This document shows, one piece after another, positions 14,558 to 23,215 of a DNA stretch of 24,863 nucleotides; position 1 is the first letter of the stretch, and each line of letters starts with the position of its first letter. Made by a program: the position numbers and the translations under genes. This DNA is from Dactylosporangium sp. AC04546 (GTDB lineage: Bacteria; Actinomycetota; Actinomycetes; Mycobacteriales; Micromonosporaceae). Location: contig NZ_JAHYSG010000149.1 in assembly GCF_022095675.1 (NCBI RefSeq), positions 1 to 24,863 of the forward strand. The letters are read 5' to 3'. A model generated the notes under the pieces. The model saw only the letters and a list, made by a program, of their open reading frames with translations, ran no database searches and was not told where the DNA came from.

Positions 14558-16214
14558 CGCAGGCCCACGAGTCCTGCGCGGACGGTGCGTACGCCGACAC
14601 GCCCGCGGCGTTGTAGGCGCGCACCTTGAAGCACATGTACGTGCCCGGCGCCAGGCCGTCCCAGGTGTACGAGGTCGCGTTGGCACCGGTGTTCCTCGAT
14701 GCCGAGCCGTTGATGACGGTGAACCCGGTCTCGTCGCCCGAGTTGTCCGTCCACTGCAGGCGGACGGCGGTGGCGTTGACCGGCGTCGCCGACAGGTTCG
14801 ACGGCGCCGCCGGGCCCGTGCCGGCCAGGCTGACGGCGCAGACCCAGTCGCCCTGCGCGGCGGGGAAGTACGCCGATGCCCCGGCGGCGTTGAACGCGCG
14901 CACCTTGAAGCACATGCGCGTGTCCGGGGCCAGGCCGTCCCAGTTCAGCGACGTCGTGTTGGCACCGACGTTCTTCGACGTCGCGCCGTTGATGACGGTA
15001 AATCCAGTCTCATCGGTGGACGTGTCCGTCCACTGCAGGCGGATGGTCGTGGCGCTCACCGGCGTCGCCTTCAGTCCGGCCGGTACCGCGGGCAGCCCGG
15101 CCCCGGCGGTGCGCGTCGGCGACGGCGGACCGGCCACCCCCGCCGGGCTGCCGGCGCCGGGCGACACGGACGGGCTCGACCCGGACACCGCCGACAGCCC
15201 GCCCATCCCGTCGCCCGCGCCGGCCGAGTCCGAAGCGCCGGGGTTCGCGGCGGCGGCATCGGTGCCCTTCGCGTCGTCGCCTCCGCCGAGCACGACCACG
15301 GTGGCCGTGGCGACCGCGACGGCGAGCACGGCACCCCCGGCGACGAGCAGCCGCCGGGTCGCCGCGCCCGAGCGCCCCGGCACGGCGTCCGGCCGCGTGG
15401 GCTCCGCGGCCAGCGCATGCCGCGCCGCGTCGGCGAACGCGGCCCCGGACGGCCAGCGCTCGGCGGGGTCCTTCGCCAGGGCGCGCGCGACGACCGCCTG
15501 GACGCCGGCCGGCACGTCGTCGGGCAGCGGCGGCGGCGCGTCGTTGGCGTGCCGCAGCGCGATCTGCAGCAGGCTCTCGCCCTCGAACGGCAGCCGCCCG
15601 GCCAGGCACTGGTACGCGACGACGCCGAGCGAGTAGATGTCGGACCGGGCGCTCGCCGGCTGGCCGCCGGCCCGCTCGGGCGCGATGTACGACGCGGTGC
15701 CGAGCAGCAGCCCGGTCGACGTCCGGTGGCTGGCCGCGGCCGACCGCGCGATGCCGAAGTCGGTGAGCACGGTGCTGCCGTCGGGCCGCAGGAGCAGGTT
15801 GGCGGGCTTGACGTCGCGGTGCGTCACGCCCTTCTCGTGGGCCGCGTGCAGCGCCTCGGCGGCCTCGGCGACCATCCGCATCGTCACGTCGGCGCCGAGC
15901 CGCCCGTGGTCGAGGGTCCGTGCGAGCGACTGGCCGTCGATATACTTCATGACAAGATAGACGCCGGCGTCCGGATCGTCCCCGAAGTCGTAGACGTCGA
16001 CCACACCCGGATGACTGATCGTGGCCATCGTGCGCGCCTCAGCCCAGAACCGCTCGATGAACTCCGGCTCGCCGGACGCGGCCCGCAGCAGCTTGACCGC
16101 GACGGTGCGCCCGAGCACCCGGTCGGTCCCCTGCCAGACGTCCCCCATGCCGCCACTGGCGATGTGCCGCGAGATCTCGTACCGCCCGGCCAGCACTGTT
16201 CCCGCGCCGATCAC
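14538..16214 (-). CDS. Receptor-type Ser/Thr protein kinase with two FN3 domains
   Basis: A 558-aa PknB-type kinase. The Gly loop ASGGMG (19-24), Lys41 in VAVKLL, HRDVKPAN (132-139) and DFG (152-154) are all intact, so it should be active. An activation segment with SHRTSTG offers phosphorylation sites. A TM helix follows at about 289-309, then a Ser/Gly/Ala/Pro linker, then two tandem fibronectin III-like domains (about 376-464 and 470-556) outside the cell. The FN3 domains are near copies, sharing LQWTD, DETGFTVING, WDGLAP and MCFKVRA, each with a Cys pair. No PASTA repeats. GTG 16214 has GGAAGGGG about 6 bases upstream. It is divergent from the PadR operon and convergent with the 114-aa gene. 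Confidence 0.93.
   Translation of the reverse strand: MIGAGTVLAGRYEISRHIASGGMGDVWQGTDRVLGRTVAVKLLRAASGEPEFIERFWAEARTMATISHPGVVDVYDFGDDPDAGVYLVMKYIDGQSLARTLDHGRLGADVTMRMVAEAAEALHAAHEKGVTHRDVKPANLLLRPDGSTVLTDFGIARSAAASHRTSTGLLLGTASYIAPERAGGQPASARSDIYSLGVVAYQCLAGRLPFEGESLLQIALRHANDAPPPLPDDVPAGVQAVVARALAKDPAERWPSGAAFADAARHALAAEPTRPDAVPGRSGAATRRLLVAGGAVLAVAVATATVVVLGGGDDAKGTDAAAANPGASDSAGAGDGMGGLSAVSGSSPSVSPGAGSPAGVAGPPSPTRTAGAGLPAVPAGLKATPVSATTIRLQWTDTSTDETGFTVINGATSKNVGANTTSLNWDGLAPDTRMCFKVRAFNAAGASAYFPAAQGDWVCAVSLAGTGPAAPSNLSATPVNATAVRLQWTDNSGDETGFTVINGSASRNTGANATSYTWDGLAPGTYMCFKVRAYNAAGVSAYAPSAQDSWACVTTPAA
14540..15089 (-). repeat. Duplicated FN3-domain coding segment
   Basis: The two extracellular FN3 modules of the kinase are encoded by two consecutive, similar segments of about 270 bases. 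Stretches such as those encoding DETGFTVING and CFKVRA are nearly identical in DNA, while other parts have drifted. This is an internal tandem duplication. Confidence 0.75.
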
Positions 16215-16341
16215 CGCGACCCCTTCCGCAGCCCAGACCTGGACGGTTGTTCCTCACCCGATGGAGCCCTGAGCCGCAAGACCATGATCGCGAGCCGCCG
16301 GTGCGGCCCGCTCGCACTGTAGCGGTCCCGGGGCTCCGTGG

Positions 16342-16371
16342 TTGACAGCGTGCATGGATAGCGGTTATCCA
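16342..16371 (+). promoter_or_regulatory. PadR operon promoter
   Basis: TTGACA (16342-16347), a perfect -35, is followed after 18 bases by TATCCA (16366-16371). Transcription would begin near 16378, giving a short leader before GTG 16401. The palindrome described next covers the spacer and the -10 box. Confidence 0.65.
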
Positions 16372-16372
16372 T
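16354..16372. promoter_or_regulatory. Probable PadR operator overlapping the -10 box
   Basis: ATGGATA, five bases (GCGGT), TATCCAT: a perfect 7+7 inverted repeat. The right arm contains the -10 box, so a bound dimer would block RNA polymerase. PadR proteins commonly repress their own operons through such dyads; that PadR binds this one is inference. Confidence 0.7.
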
Positions 16373-16400
16373 AGGCGATCAACTCGAAGGGTGGCCGTGG

Positions 16401-16909
16401 GTGCAGGACGTCGTGCTGGCCATGCTGGCCAAGGAGCCGGCGCACGGGTATGAGCTGCGCAGCCGGCTGCGCGACGCGCTCGGGCCGCTCGGGGACGGAA
16501 TGAACGCCGGGCAGATCTACGTCACGCTCGCCCGGCTGGCCAAGGCCGGACTGGTCACCTCGCAGCACGACGACGGGCTGCCCGACCGGCCCGACCGGCG
16601 GGTGTACGCGCTCACCCCCGCCGGGCAGGAGCGCGTCACCGCCTGGCTGGCCGAGGTCAGCTGGCCCAAGCCCGACCTCGCCGAGTTCCACCTCAAGCTG
16701 GTCGCCGCCGCGCGGGCCCGGCTGGCCGACCCGGTCGCGCTGGTGGACGCGCAGCGGCGCGAGATCATGCGCCGGCTCCGCGACAGCCAGCGGGCCGCGA
16801 TGAGCGAGGCCGACCCGGTCGCGGGGCTGCTCCTCGAAGGGGTCGTACTGCGGCTGCGCGCGGATCTGGAATGGCTCGACGCGTGCGAGCGAACCTGGAC
16901 AGGACGGAA

Positions 16910-16913
<4 letters not shown>
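16401..16913 (+). CDS. PadR family transcriptional regulator
   Basis: A 170-aa repressor. The N-terminal winged helix (about 1-85) opens QDVVLAMLAKEPAHGYELRSRL and has the typical NAGQIYVTLARLAKAGLVTS recognition region and the wing RRVYALTPAGQERV. The C-terminal helical part (about 95-165) fits the Vir_act_alpha_C dimerisation domain. GTG 16401 has GAAGGG about 9 bases upstream. The last base triplet overlaps the ATP-binding gene as ATGA. PadR proteins of this type usually repress a neighbouring transporter and are released by a small hydrophobic ligand; here the ABC genes directly follow. Confidence 0.93.
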
Positions 16914-17607
<694 letters not shown>

Positions 17608-17611
<4 letters not shown>

Positions 17612-19353
17612 CCGGGCGGGTGCTGCTCATCGGCCGGCTGCTCGCGCGGGACCTTCGCCGGCGGCCGATCGACGCGGTACTGCTGCTGATCGCCATCACC
17701 GCGGCGACGGCGACGCTCACCCTCGGGCTCGCCCTCAAGACGATGATCGCCGACCCGTACCGGCAGACGCGCGCCGCCACCGCCGGGCCGGACGTGGTGG
17801 CGGAGCCGGGCGTCACCGGCGCCGAGGCCCTGGAAGCGCTCGCGCCGGTGCCGGCCGCGCCGGGCGTCATCGCGTACAGCGGTCCGTTCCCGATCGCGTA
17901 CACCGACCTGACCGCCGGCGGCACCAAGGTCCGGGTCGTGGCCGAGGGCCGCGACGGCGCGCCGGCCGCGGTCGACCAGCCGGCGGTGACCGACGGCACC
18001 TGGGTGCGGCCGGGCGGCGTGGTCGTCGAGCGGACCTTCGCCACCACGTTCGGCATGCGCGTCGGCGACACGGTCACCGTCAACACCACACGCCTGCGGG
18101 TGACCGGCATCGCCGTCAGCGCGGCCCGCGGGGTGTTCCCCGCCGTCGCCTGGCACGTCCCCGACGGCTTCCTCGTCGAGTACGGCGGCCTGGTCTGGGT
18201 CGACCGCGGCGACATCCCCGCGGTCGCCGGCACGATGCCGCTGTCGTACGCGCTGAAGCTGAAGGTCGAGGACCAGCAGGCCTTCATCCAGTCCGAGCTG
18301 TACACCGAGAGCTTCCGCGGCGGGCAGGTGCGCACCTGGCAGGACATCGGCGAGACCAACAACCGGCTGACCCGCATGGCACAGACCGCCATGTACGTCG
18401 GCAGCTCGCTGCTGGCCGCCCTCGCGGTGACCGGCGTCGCCGGGCTCGTCGCAGGCCGGGTCATCGCGCGGCGCCGGCGGGTCGGCGTGCTCAAGGCGGT
18501 TGGCGCGGGCCCGGCCATGATCGCCGCCGTGCAGCTCGCCGAGTACCTCGTCCTCGGGCTCGTGGCCGCCGGTGCCGGCCTCGCGATCGGCTGGCTCGGC
18601 GCCCCGCTGCTGTTCCACCCGAGCGTCGGGTTCATCGCCGGGCTGGCGCCGTGGCCGCCGGTGCCGGTGGCGGCCGCCGCGATCGGCCTCGCCCTCGCGA
18701 TCGCGGCCGCGGCGACCGTCGCCCCGCTCGTCCGGGCCGCCGCACCGCCACAGCGCCGCGGCGGGCGGGTCCGGTTGTCCCGGCGGCTGCCCACCGCCCT
18801 GCTCATCGGGGTCCGGCTCAACGCCCGCCGCCCCCGCCGCGCCCGGCTCGGCACGCTGAACGCCCTCGTGACCACGACCACGCTCGCCGCCGCCGTCGCG
18901 AACCTGGCCCAGACCAGGCGCCCGCTGGACCTCGGCGGATCCACCCTCGCCAACGCCCGCGACGAGCGAACGGTCCACGCGATCCTGCTCGTCTTCGCCG
19001 CCACGTGCCTCCTCGCGCTGCTCAACACACTCGTCAGCACGTGGACCGCCGTGCTCGACACCCGGCTGCCGCTCGCCGTCGCCCGCACCCTCGGCGCGAC
19101 CCCCGGCCAGGCCGCCGCGGGCCTGGTCCTGGCGCAGCTGCTGCCCGCGGTCCCAGGCGCCGCCGCCGGTGCGTTCCTCGGCGGCCAGCTGTACCTGTTC
19201 TTCGCCCCCGGCAACGCCACCCCCGCCCCGCTCAGCTGGCTGCTCGCGACCGGAGCCGCCGTCCTGGTCGCCGTCGCCGCCCTCACCGCCGGCCCGGCGC
19301 TGGTCGCGGCGCGCCATCCCGTCACCACCACCCTGCGGGCCGTGCCGGCGTGA
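17608..19353 (+). CDS. FtsX-type ABC transporter permease
   Basis: A 581-aa membrane protein. One TM helix near the N-terminus (LLLIAITAATATLTLGLAL), then an extracellular domain (about 50-265). Three TM helices of the first FtsX unit follow (LAALAVTGVAGLVAGRVIA, AEYLVLGLVAAGAGLAIGWLG, VPVAAAAIGLALAIAAAATV). A second FtsX unit near the C-terminus has three more helices but only a short loop, so this is the fused two-unit form found in actinobacteria, with the second extracellular domain nearly lost. ATG 17608 overlaps the ATPase stop by ATGA. Export of a drug, peptide or lipid is likely; the ligand is unknown. Confidence 0.92.
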
Positions 19354-19366
19354 AAGGCTGAGCCTC

Positions 19367-19714
19367 ATGAGGTACCTCATGTTGATCTATGGCAACGAGG
19401 CGCGGTGGAACAGCCTCACGCCCGAGCAGCTCGCCGCGCTCATCGACGAGGTCGACGCCTTCAACTCGGCGCTCGACGAGTCCGGCGAGCTGCTCGGCGC
19501 CGACGGTCTCATCCCGCGGGCGCGCGCGGTGCGGATGGGCCAGGACGGGCCGGTCGTCACCGACGGGCCGTACCTTGAGGTCAAGGAGTTCGTGGGCTCC
19601 TACCTCGTCGTCGACGTCGACGACGACGCGCGGGCCGTCGAGATCGCCCGGTCGTATCCGGGACTGCGCTACGGCGGCAACGTCGAACTGTGGCCGCTGA
19701 TCGCCCGGCGGTGA
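19367..19714 (+). CDS. DGPF/YCII-domain protein
   Basis: A 115-aa protein of the YCII-related (DGPF) family. It opens MRYLMLIYGNE and carries the hallmark TDGPYLEVKEFVGSYLVVDVDD, ending YGGNVELWPL. The biochemical role of DGPF proteins is not settled; they occur with ECF42-group sigma factors, as here. ATG 19367 has GAAAGG about 9 bases upstream. It begins only 13 bases after the ABC permease stop with no terminator between, so it is probably on the PadR-ABC transcript. Its stop overlaps the sigma factor start (GTGA). Confidence 0.92.
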   Translation: MRYLMLIYGNEARWNSLTPEQLAALIDEVDAFNSALDESGELLGADGLIPRARAVRMGQDGPVVTDGPYLEVKEFVGSYLVVDVDDDARAVEIARSYPGLRYGGNVELWPLIARR

Positions 19715-20940
19715 CCGTCGAGGAGCACCTGCGCACCCTCGCCGCCCCGGCGCTCGGGGCGCTCACCCGCCGGTACGGCGACTTCGCGCGGTGTGAGGAC
19801 GCGGTCCAGGAGGCGCTGCTCGCGGCCGCCGGGAGCTGGCCCCGCACCGGCGTCCCCGACCACCCCCTCGGCTGGCTCATCACCGCCGCGACCCGCCGCT
19901 ACGTCGACCAGCTGCGCGCCGACACCGCCCGCGAACGCCGCGAGCGGGCCGCCCACGATGCTCTCCCGCGCGACGCGCTCGTCGCACCGCCGCCCGACGC
20001 CGAGCCGGCCCGCGACGACGTCCTCGACCTGCTGTTCCTGTGCTGCCACCCGGCCCTCGCCCCGTCGGCGCAGATCGCGCTCACCCTGCGGGCGGTCGGC
20101 GGCCTCACCACGACCGAGATCGCCGCCGCGTTCCTCGTCCCGGACAAGACGATGGGCCAGCGGATCTCCCGCGCCAAGCAGCGGCTGCGGGAGGCCGGCG
20201 TGCGGTTCGACCGGCCGGCCCCGCTGTCTGTGGTGCTGCACGTGTTGTACCTCATCTTCAACGAGGGCTACACCCAGATGCACCGCACCGACCTCACCCG
20301 TGAGGCGGTCCGGCTGGCGCGGGAGCTGCACGAACGGCGGCCCGACTCCGCGGAGGCGGCCGGCCTGCTCGCGCTGATGCTGCTCACCGAGGCCCGCCGC
20401 GCCACCCGGACCGGCCCGGACGGCGTCCTGGTCCCGCTGGACGAGCAGGACCGGTCGCTGTGGGACCGGGCCGCGATCGCCGAAGGCACGGCGCTGCTGA
20501 CCGGCGCACTCGCGACCGGGCGCCCCGGCCCGTACCAGGTCCAGGCCGCCATCGCCGCCCTCCACGACGAGGCCCCCTCCGTCGAGGCGACCGACTGGCC
20601 GCAGATTCTCCTGCTGTACCGCACCCTCGACCGCCTGGCCCCGAACCCCGTCGCGACGCTGAACCGGGCGGTCGCCCTGGGGATGGTGAACGGCCCGCAG
20701 GCCGGCCTGGACCTCCTGGCCGAGCTGGAGTCCGGCGAGCTGGCCGGCTACCCGCGGCTGCCGGCCGTCCGCGCCCACCTGCTGGAGCGCTCCGGCGACC
20801 GGGCCGGCGCGGCCGCCGCGTACCAGGAGGCGGCCCGCCTCGCCGCCAGCCGCCCCGAGCAACGGTTCCTGCTGCGGCGGGCCGCGCACTGTAGAAACAC
20901 GGAAGCCGGCTCCGATACCTCGGATGAACGGCCCCGGTAG
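19711..20940 (+). CDS. ECF42-type RNA polymerase sigma factor with C-terminal extension
   Basis: A 409-aa sigma factor. Region 2 is near residues 10-70 (RRYGDFARCEDAVQEALLAA, HPLGWLITAATRRYVDQLR) and region 4 near 115-170 (LTLRAVGGLTTTEIAAAFLVPDKTMGQRISRAKQRLR). A long helical tail begins with VVLHVLYLIFNEGYTQ and runs through TPR-like helices. The FNEGY motif, the tail and the DGPF neighbour mark the ECF42 group. No anti-sigma gene is present; in this group the tail itself is thought to control activity. GTG 19711 overlaps the DGPF stop by four bases. Its TAG stop forms the loop of a perfect 8-bp hairpin. Confidence 0.93.
   Translation: MTVEEHLRTLAAPALGALTRRYGDFARCEDAVQEALLAAAGSWPRTGVPDHPLGWLITAATRRYVDQLRADTARERRERAAHDALPRDALVAPPPDAEPARDDVLDLLFLCCHPALAPSAQIALTLRAVGGLTTTEIAAAFLVPDKTMGQRISRAKQRLREAGVRFDRPAPLSVVLHVLYLIFNEGYTQMHRTDLTREAVRLARELHERRPDSAEAAGLLALMLLTEARRATRTGPDGVLVPLDEQDRSLWDRAAIAEGTALLTGALATGRPGPYQVQAAIAALHDEAPSVEATDWPQILLLYRTLDRLAPNPVATLNRAVALGMVNGPQAGLDLLAELESGELAGYPRLPAVRAHLLERSGDRAGAAAAYQEAARLAASRPEQRFLLRRAAHCRNTEAGSDTSDERPR
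20890..20918 (+). promoter_or_regulatory. Candidate ECF42-dependent promoter of the reductase gene
   Basis: TGTAGA (20890-20895), 17 bases, CGATAC (20913-20918), inside the end of the sigma gene and 54 bases before the reductase start. From memory, ECF42 promoters in Streptomyces carry TGTCGA at -35 and CGA/TC at -10, so this is one mismatch from the -35. No similar site was found before the DGPF gene. Confidence 0.4.
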
Positions 20941-20948
20941 CCGGGGCC
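20930..20948. terminator. Hairpin with the sigma-gene stop codon as its loop
   Basis: GGCCCCGG (20930-20937) and CCGGGGCC (20941-20948) are perfectly complementary and the three loop bases TAG are the stop codon of the sigma gene. No T run follows. It would end or attenuate the PadR-to-sigma transcript. If the promoter at 20890 is used, the hairpin also lies in the 5' leader of the reductase mRNA. Confidence 0.6.
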
Positions 20949-20971
20949 ACCGAACCATCGGAGCGAGCACG

Positions 20972-21610
20972 ATGACCAAGGTGACGGCCCAGATGTCGGT
21001 CTCACTGGACGGGTACTACGCCGGCCCGCGGTACCAGGGCGGCGGCAGCGGATGGATGGACTCGGCGGAGGCGGCGGGCTTCTTCCGGGTCACCCAATGG
21101 GTGCTCGACGCAATGGCCTGGCGCGAACGGCAGGGCCTCGCCGGCGGCGAGCAGAACGTCAGCTCCGAGATCATCGCGGAGTCGTTCGAGGCGGCCGGCG
21201 CGTACGTCATGGGCCGCCGGATGGCCGACGGCGGCGAGGAGCCGTGGGGCGAGGAGCCCCCGTTCCACGCCCCGGTCTTCGTGGTGACGAACCGCCCCCG
21301 CGAGACGCTCGTCCGCAAGGGCGGCACGACGTTCACGTACGTGACCGACGGCCTGGCGGCCGCCGTCGAGCAGGCCCGCGCGGCGGCGGACGGCCGGAAC
21401 GTGGCGGTGGCGGGCGGCGGGACCCTGCTGCGCCAGGTCCTGTGGTCGGGCCTGCTGGACGAGCTGGACCTGCACATCGCCCCGGTCGTCCTGGGCACCG
21501 GCATGCGCCTGCTCGACGGCCAGCTGCCGGCCCCGATCGAGCTCACCCCGGCCCGCGTGGTGCCGACGCCACAGGTCACCCACCTCCGCTACACGGTCAA
21601 CGACCGATGA
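20972..21610 (+). CDS. Dihydrofolate reductase family protein (RibD C-terminal type)
   Basis: A 212-aa reductase-fold protein. The start KVTAQMSVSLDGYYAGP matches the RibD_C/DHFR-like family, with YVMGRRMADGG, VFVVTNRPRETLVRKGGTTFTYV and the NADP-binding AGGGTLLRQVLWSGLLDELDLHIAPVVLGTGMRLL in order. These stand-alone proteins are common in actinobacteria and are not true DHFRs; substrates are mostly unknown. ATG 20972 has GGAGCGAG about 8 bases upstream. It is separated from the sigma gene by a hairpin and may be transcribed by that sigma factor. Overlaps at the 3' end with a minus-strand open extension ending at 21597. Confidence 0.92.
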   Translation: MTKVTAQMSVSLDGYYAGPRYQGGGSGWMDSAEAAGFFRVTQWVLDAMAWRERQGLAGGEQNVSSEIIAESFEAAGAYVMGRRMADGGEEPWGEEPPFHAPVFVVTNRPRETLVRKGGTTFTYVTDGLAAAVEQARAAADGRNVAVAGGGTLLRQVLWSGLLDELDLHIAPVVLGTGMRLLDGQLPAPIELTPARVVPTPQVTHLRYTVNDR

Positions 21611-21740
21611 GCCCGACGATCGCCTCGCAACCGGGAAACTGCGCGTAGCTACCATCCCGCAGCCCGAGGGCCTCGGCCTCGGTCGCGGAGACCGCCCGAA
21701 GCACACCTCCGGCGGTCTCCGCGGCACCGAACTCGTCGTC
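21597..21740 (-). pseudogene. 46-codon open extension, probable lost C-terminus of the membrane protein gene
   Basis: Directly past the stop of the gene at 21739, the +1 frame is open for about 46 codons and ends at TGA 21599-21597. It reads DDEFGAAETAGGVLRAVS, then ATEAEALGLRDGSYAQF, then PGCEAIVGLIGR. Most third positions are G or C, as in real coding DNA here, and no start codon opens it. Skipping the T of the upstream AAC TGA C would join the frames. It is most likely the original C-terminus cut off by a one-base change or a sequence error; programmed frameshifting is less likely. It overlaps the end of the reductase gene by 14 bases. Confidence 0.45.
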
Positions 21741-22722
21741 AGTTCGGCACGGTGGCTGACAGGGCGGCCGGGTCGTCCAAGGCGTAGCGGGCGCTGCGCG
21801 GGGCGTCCGCGGCCCGGCGGTGCCAGGCCGCCAGCTGCTCCGGGGTGTCGATCCGGTCGAAGCGCAGCGTGCCGCTGCCCGGCTCCTCGATGAGGCCGAG
21901 GGCGCCGGGGCCGTCGCCGGGCGGGCCGAACAGCGTCACCGTCGCGCCCGGCAGCAGGGTCGCGCGCAGCGCCGCGAGGTCGGCGGACGGCGCCACCAGC
22001 AGCCAGCGGCGGCGGGTCGCGCCCCACGACTCGAGCAGCGGCAGCGGCTCGCCGGCGGCGGACGCGCGGGCCGCCACCTCGGCCCACCACGCGTCGTCGG
22101 CGACCGTGACCGGCCGGGCGGGGAACGGCGTGAGCGGCGCCGCGCGCAGCGACGGGCCGGTGTCCCGGCGTGGATCGGGCCTCGGCGGTACCCCTGAGGC
22201 AAGCAACACCTCGTGCACCCGGCGGCGCACGCCGAACAGCGCCGCCATCACCAGCGCCGTGAGCGCCAGCCGCGCCACGAGGATCGGGATCATCCAGTGC
22301 AGCCGGGTGGCGAACGCTCCGGGCTCGAACACGGTCGCGCGGGGCAGGGCGACGGCGGCAGCGACGGTGGCGGCGATGCCGATCCGCCACAGGACGATCG
22401 GCGTGGTGCGCAGGACCGGATTGGGGTCCGCCCCCAGGCGGCGCAGCAGCCGGCCGGCCAGCACGAACCAGGCGCCGACGGCGAAGAGGTGGCCGTAGCA
22501 GAGGACCGTCTCGACCGTCCCGGCGGTCTGCCCGGCGTCGAGCCGGTCGATCGGCGGTACCGGCAGCTGGGCGAGCACCCCGAGCACCGCGACCAGGTCG
22601 GCGACCGCGCTCACCGCGAACAGGGCCAGCACGGCGAGCAGCCCCCACAGGGCCCAGTCGAGGTGCGCGCCGGCACCGCCGGCGGCGAGGCGCAGCGGCG
22701 GCCGGGCCGCGGTGGCCGTCAC
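21739..22722 (-). CDS. Hypothetical four-TM membrane protein, possibly C-terminally truncated
   Basis: A 327-aa protein of unknown function. Four hydrophobic segments lie in residues about 20-175 (ALWGLLAVLALFAVSAVADLVAVLGVL, VLCYGHLFAVGAWFVLAG, IVLWRIGIAATVAAAVAL, HWMIPILVARLALTALVMAALFG). A Pro/Arg-rich linker and a soluble alpha/beta domain (about 200-327) with RRRWLLVAPSADLAALRATL follow. GTG 22722 is chosen because it overlaps the TGA of the upstream small gene by GTGA, indicating coupling; GTG 22728 and 22731 are also in frame. Reading ends at SATVPN, but an open frame continues just beyond (see 21597-21740). It is the second gene of a two-gene unit. Confidence 0.7.
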   Translation of the reverse strand: MTATAARPPLRLAAGGAGAHLDWALWGLLAVLALFAVSAVADLVAVLGVLAQLPVPPIDRLDAGQTAGTVETVLCYGHLFAVGAWFVLAGRLLRRLGADPNPVLRTTPIVLWRIGIAATVAAAVALPRATVFEPGAFATRLHWMIPILVARLALTALVMAALFGVRRRVHEVLLASGVPPRPDPRRDTGPSLRAAPLTPFPARPVTVADDAWWAEVAARASAAGEPLPLLESWGATRRRWLLVAPSADLAALRATLLPGATVTLFGPPGDGPGALGLIEEPGSGTLRFDRIDTPEQLAAWHRRAADAPRSARYALDDPAALSATVPN

Positions 22723-23108
22723 ACCCACCACCCGTGCAGCGCGACGACGAACCGGTCGGCGGCGGCGAGGTCGTCGGTGCGGACCGCCCAGCGGTCGCCG
22801 TACACGAGCGCCTCGGGCAGGCCGAACAGGCCCAGCGTGACGACGTTGAGCTGCGCGTCGCCGAGCCAGTCGTCACGGCGGGCGTTGTCGTCGAACGTCA
22901 CGACGGTGACATCGCGGGCGCCGATCCGGCACGTCGCCAGCTCCCGCTCGCCGCCGGTGGCGTTGCCGGCGTGCACGTCGCGGCAGCCGACCTTGCCGGC
23001 CAGGTCGGCGGCGGACGGCGCCGGCGGGTCGCCACCGAGCGCCGCCCCGGCGAACCCGGCGGCCAGCAGGACGCCGACGACCAGCGCCTCGGTCCTCACA
23101 GAGATCAC
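22719..23108 (-). CDS. Small secreted or membrane-anchored hypothetical protein
   Basis: A 129-aa protein. The N-terminus has a hydrophobic helix (LVVGVLLAAGFAGAALGG, about 9-26) without a lipobox Cys, so it is an uncleaved anchor or a signal peptide. The rest is probably extracytoplasmic: SAADLAGKVGCRD and ATCRIGARDVTVVTFDDN hold two Cys that could form a disulfide, and YGDRWAVRTDDLAAADRFV ends the domain. GTG 23108 lies 7 bases after TACAGT and has no ribosome site. It is coupled to the membrane protein gene by a 4-base overlap, suggesting the two act together. No family is recognised. Confidence 0.7.
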   Translation of the reverse strand: MISVRTEALVVGVLLAAGFAGAALGGDPPAPSAADLAGKVGCRDVHAGNATGGERELATCRIGARDVTVVTFDDNARRDDWLGDAQLNVVTLGLFGLPEALVYGDRWAVRTDDLAAADRFVVALHGWWV

Positions 23109-23121
23109 GCCGGGCACTGTA
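23109..23121 (-). promoter_or_regulatory. Leaderless-type -10 box TACAGT
   Basis: TACAGT (23121-23116) fits TANNNT and is followed by 7 bases and GTG 23108. It is the same layout as at 5070, 10918 and 14201. No convincing -35 was seen. Confidence 0.5.
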
Positions 23122-23215
23122 GTAACGACGGCTCCGGTGCCCGATCGCGGGTGCGTCGTGCCAGGGGATCGAGCGGGTCCAGCCCGCGCGACCTGACCTG
23201 GCGCCTGCTCGGCCG

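Noticed and set aside
14540..15089. Kinase FN3 segment as a separate secreted protein gene
   Set aside because: The frame is continuous with the kinase and the TM helix; no start or ribosome site separates them.
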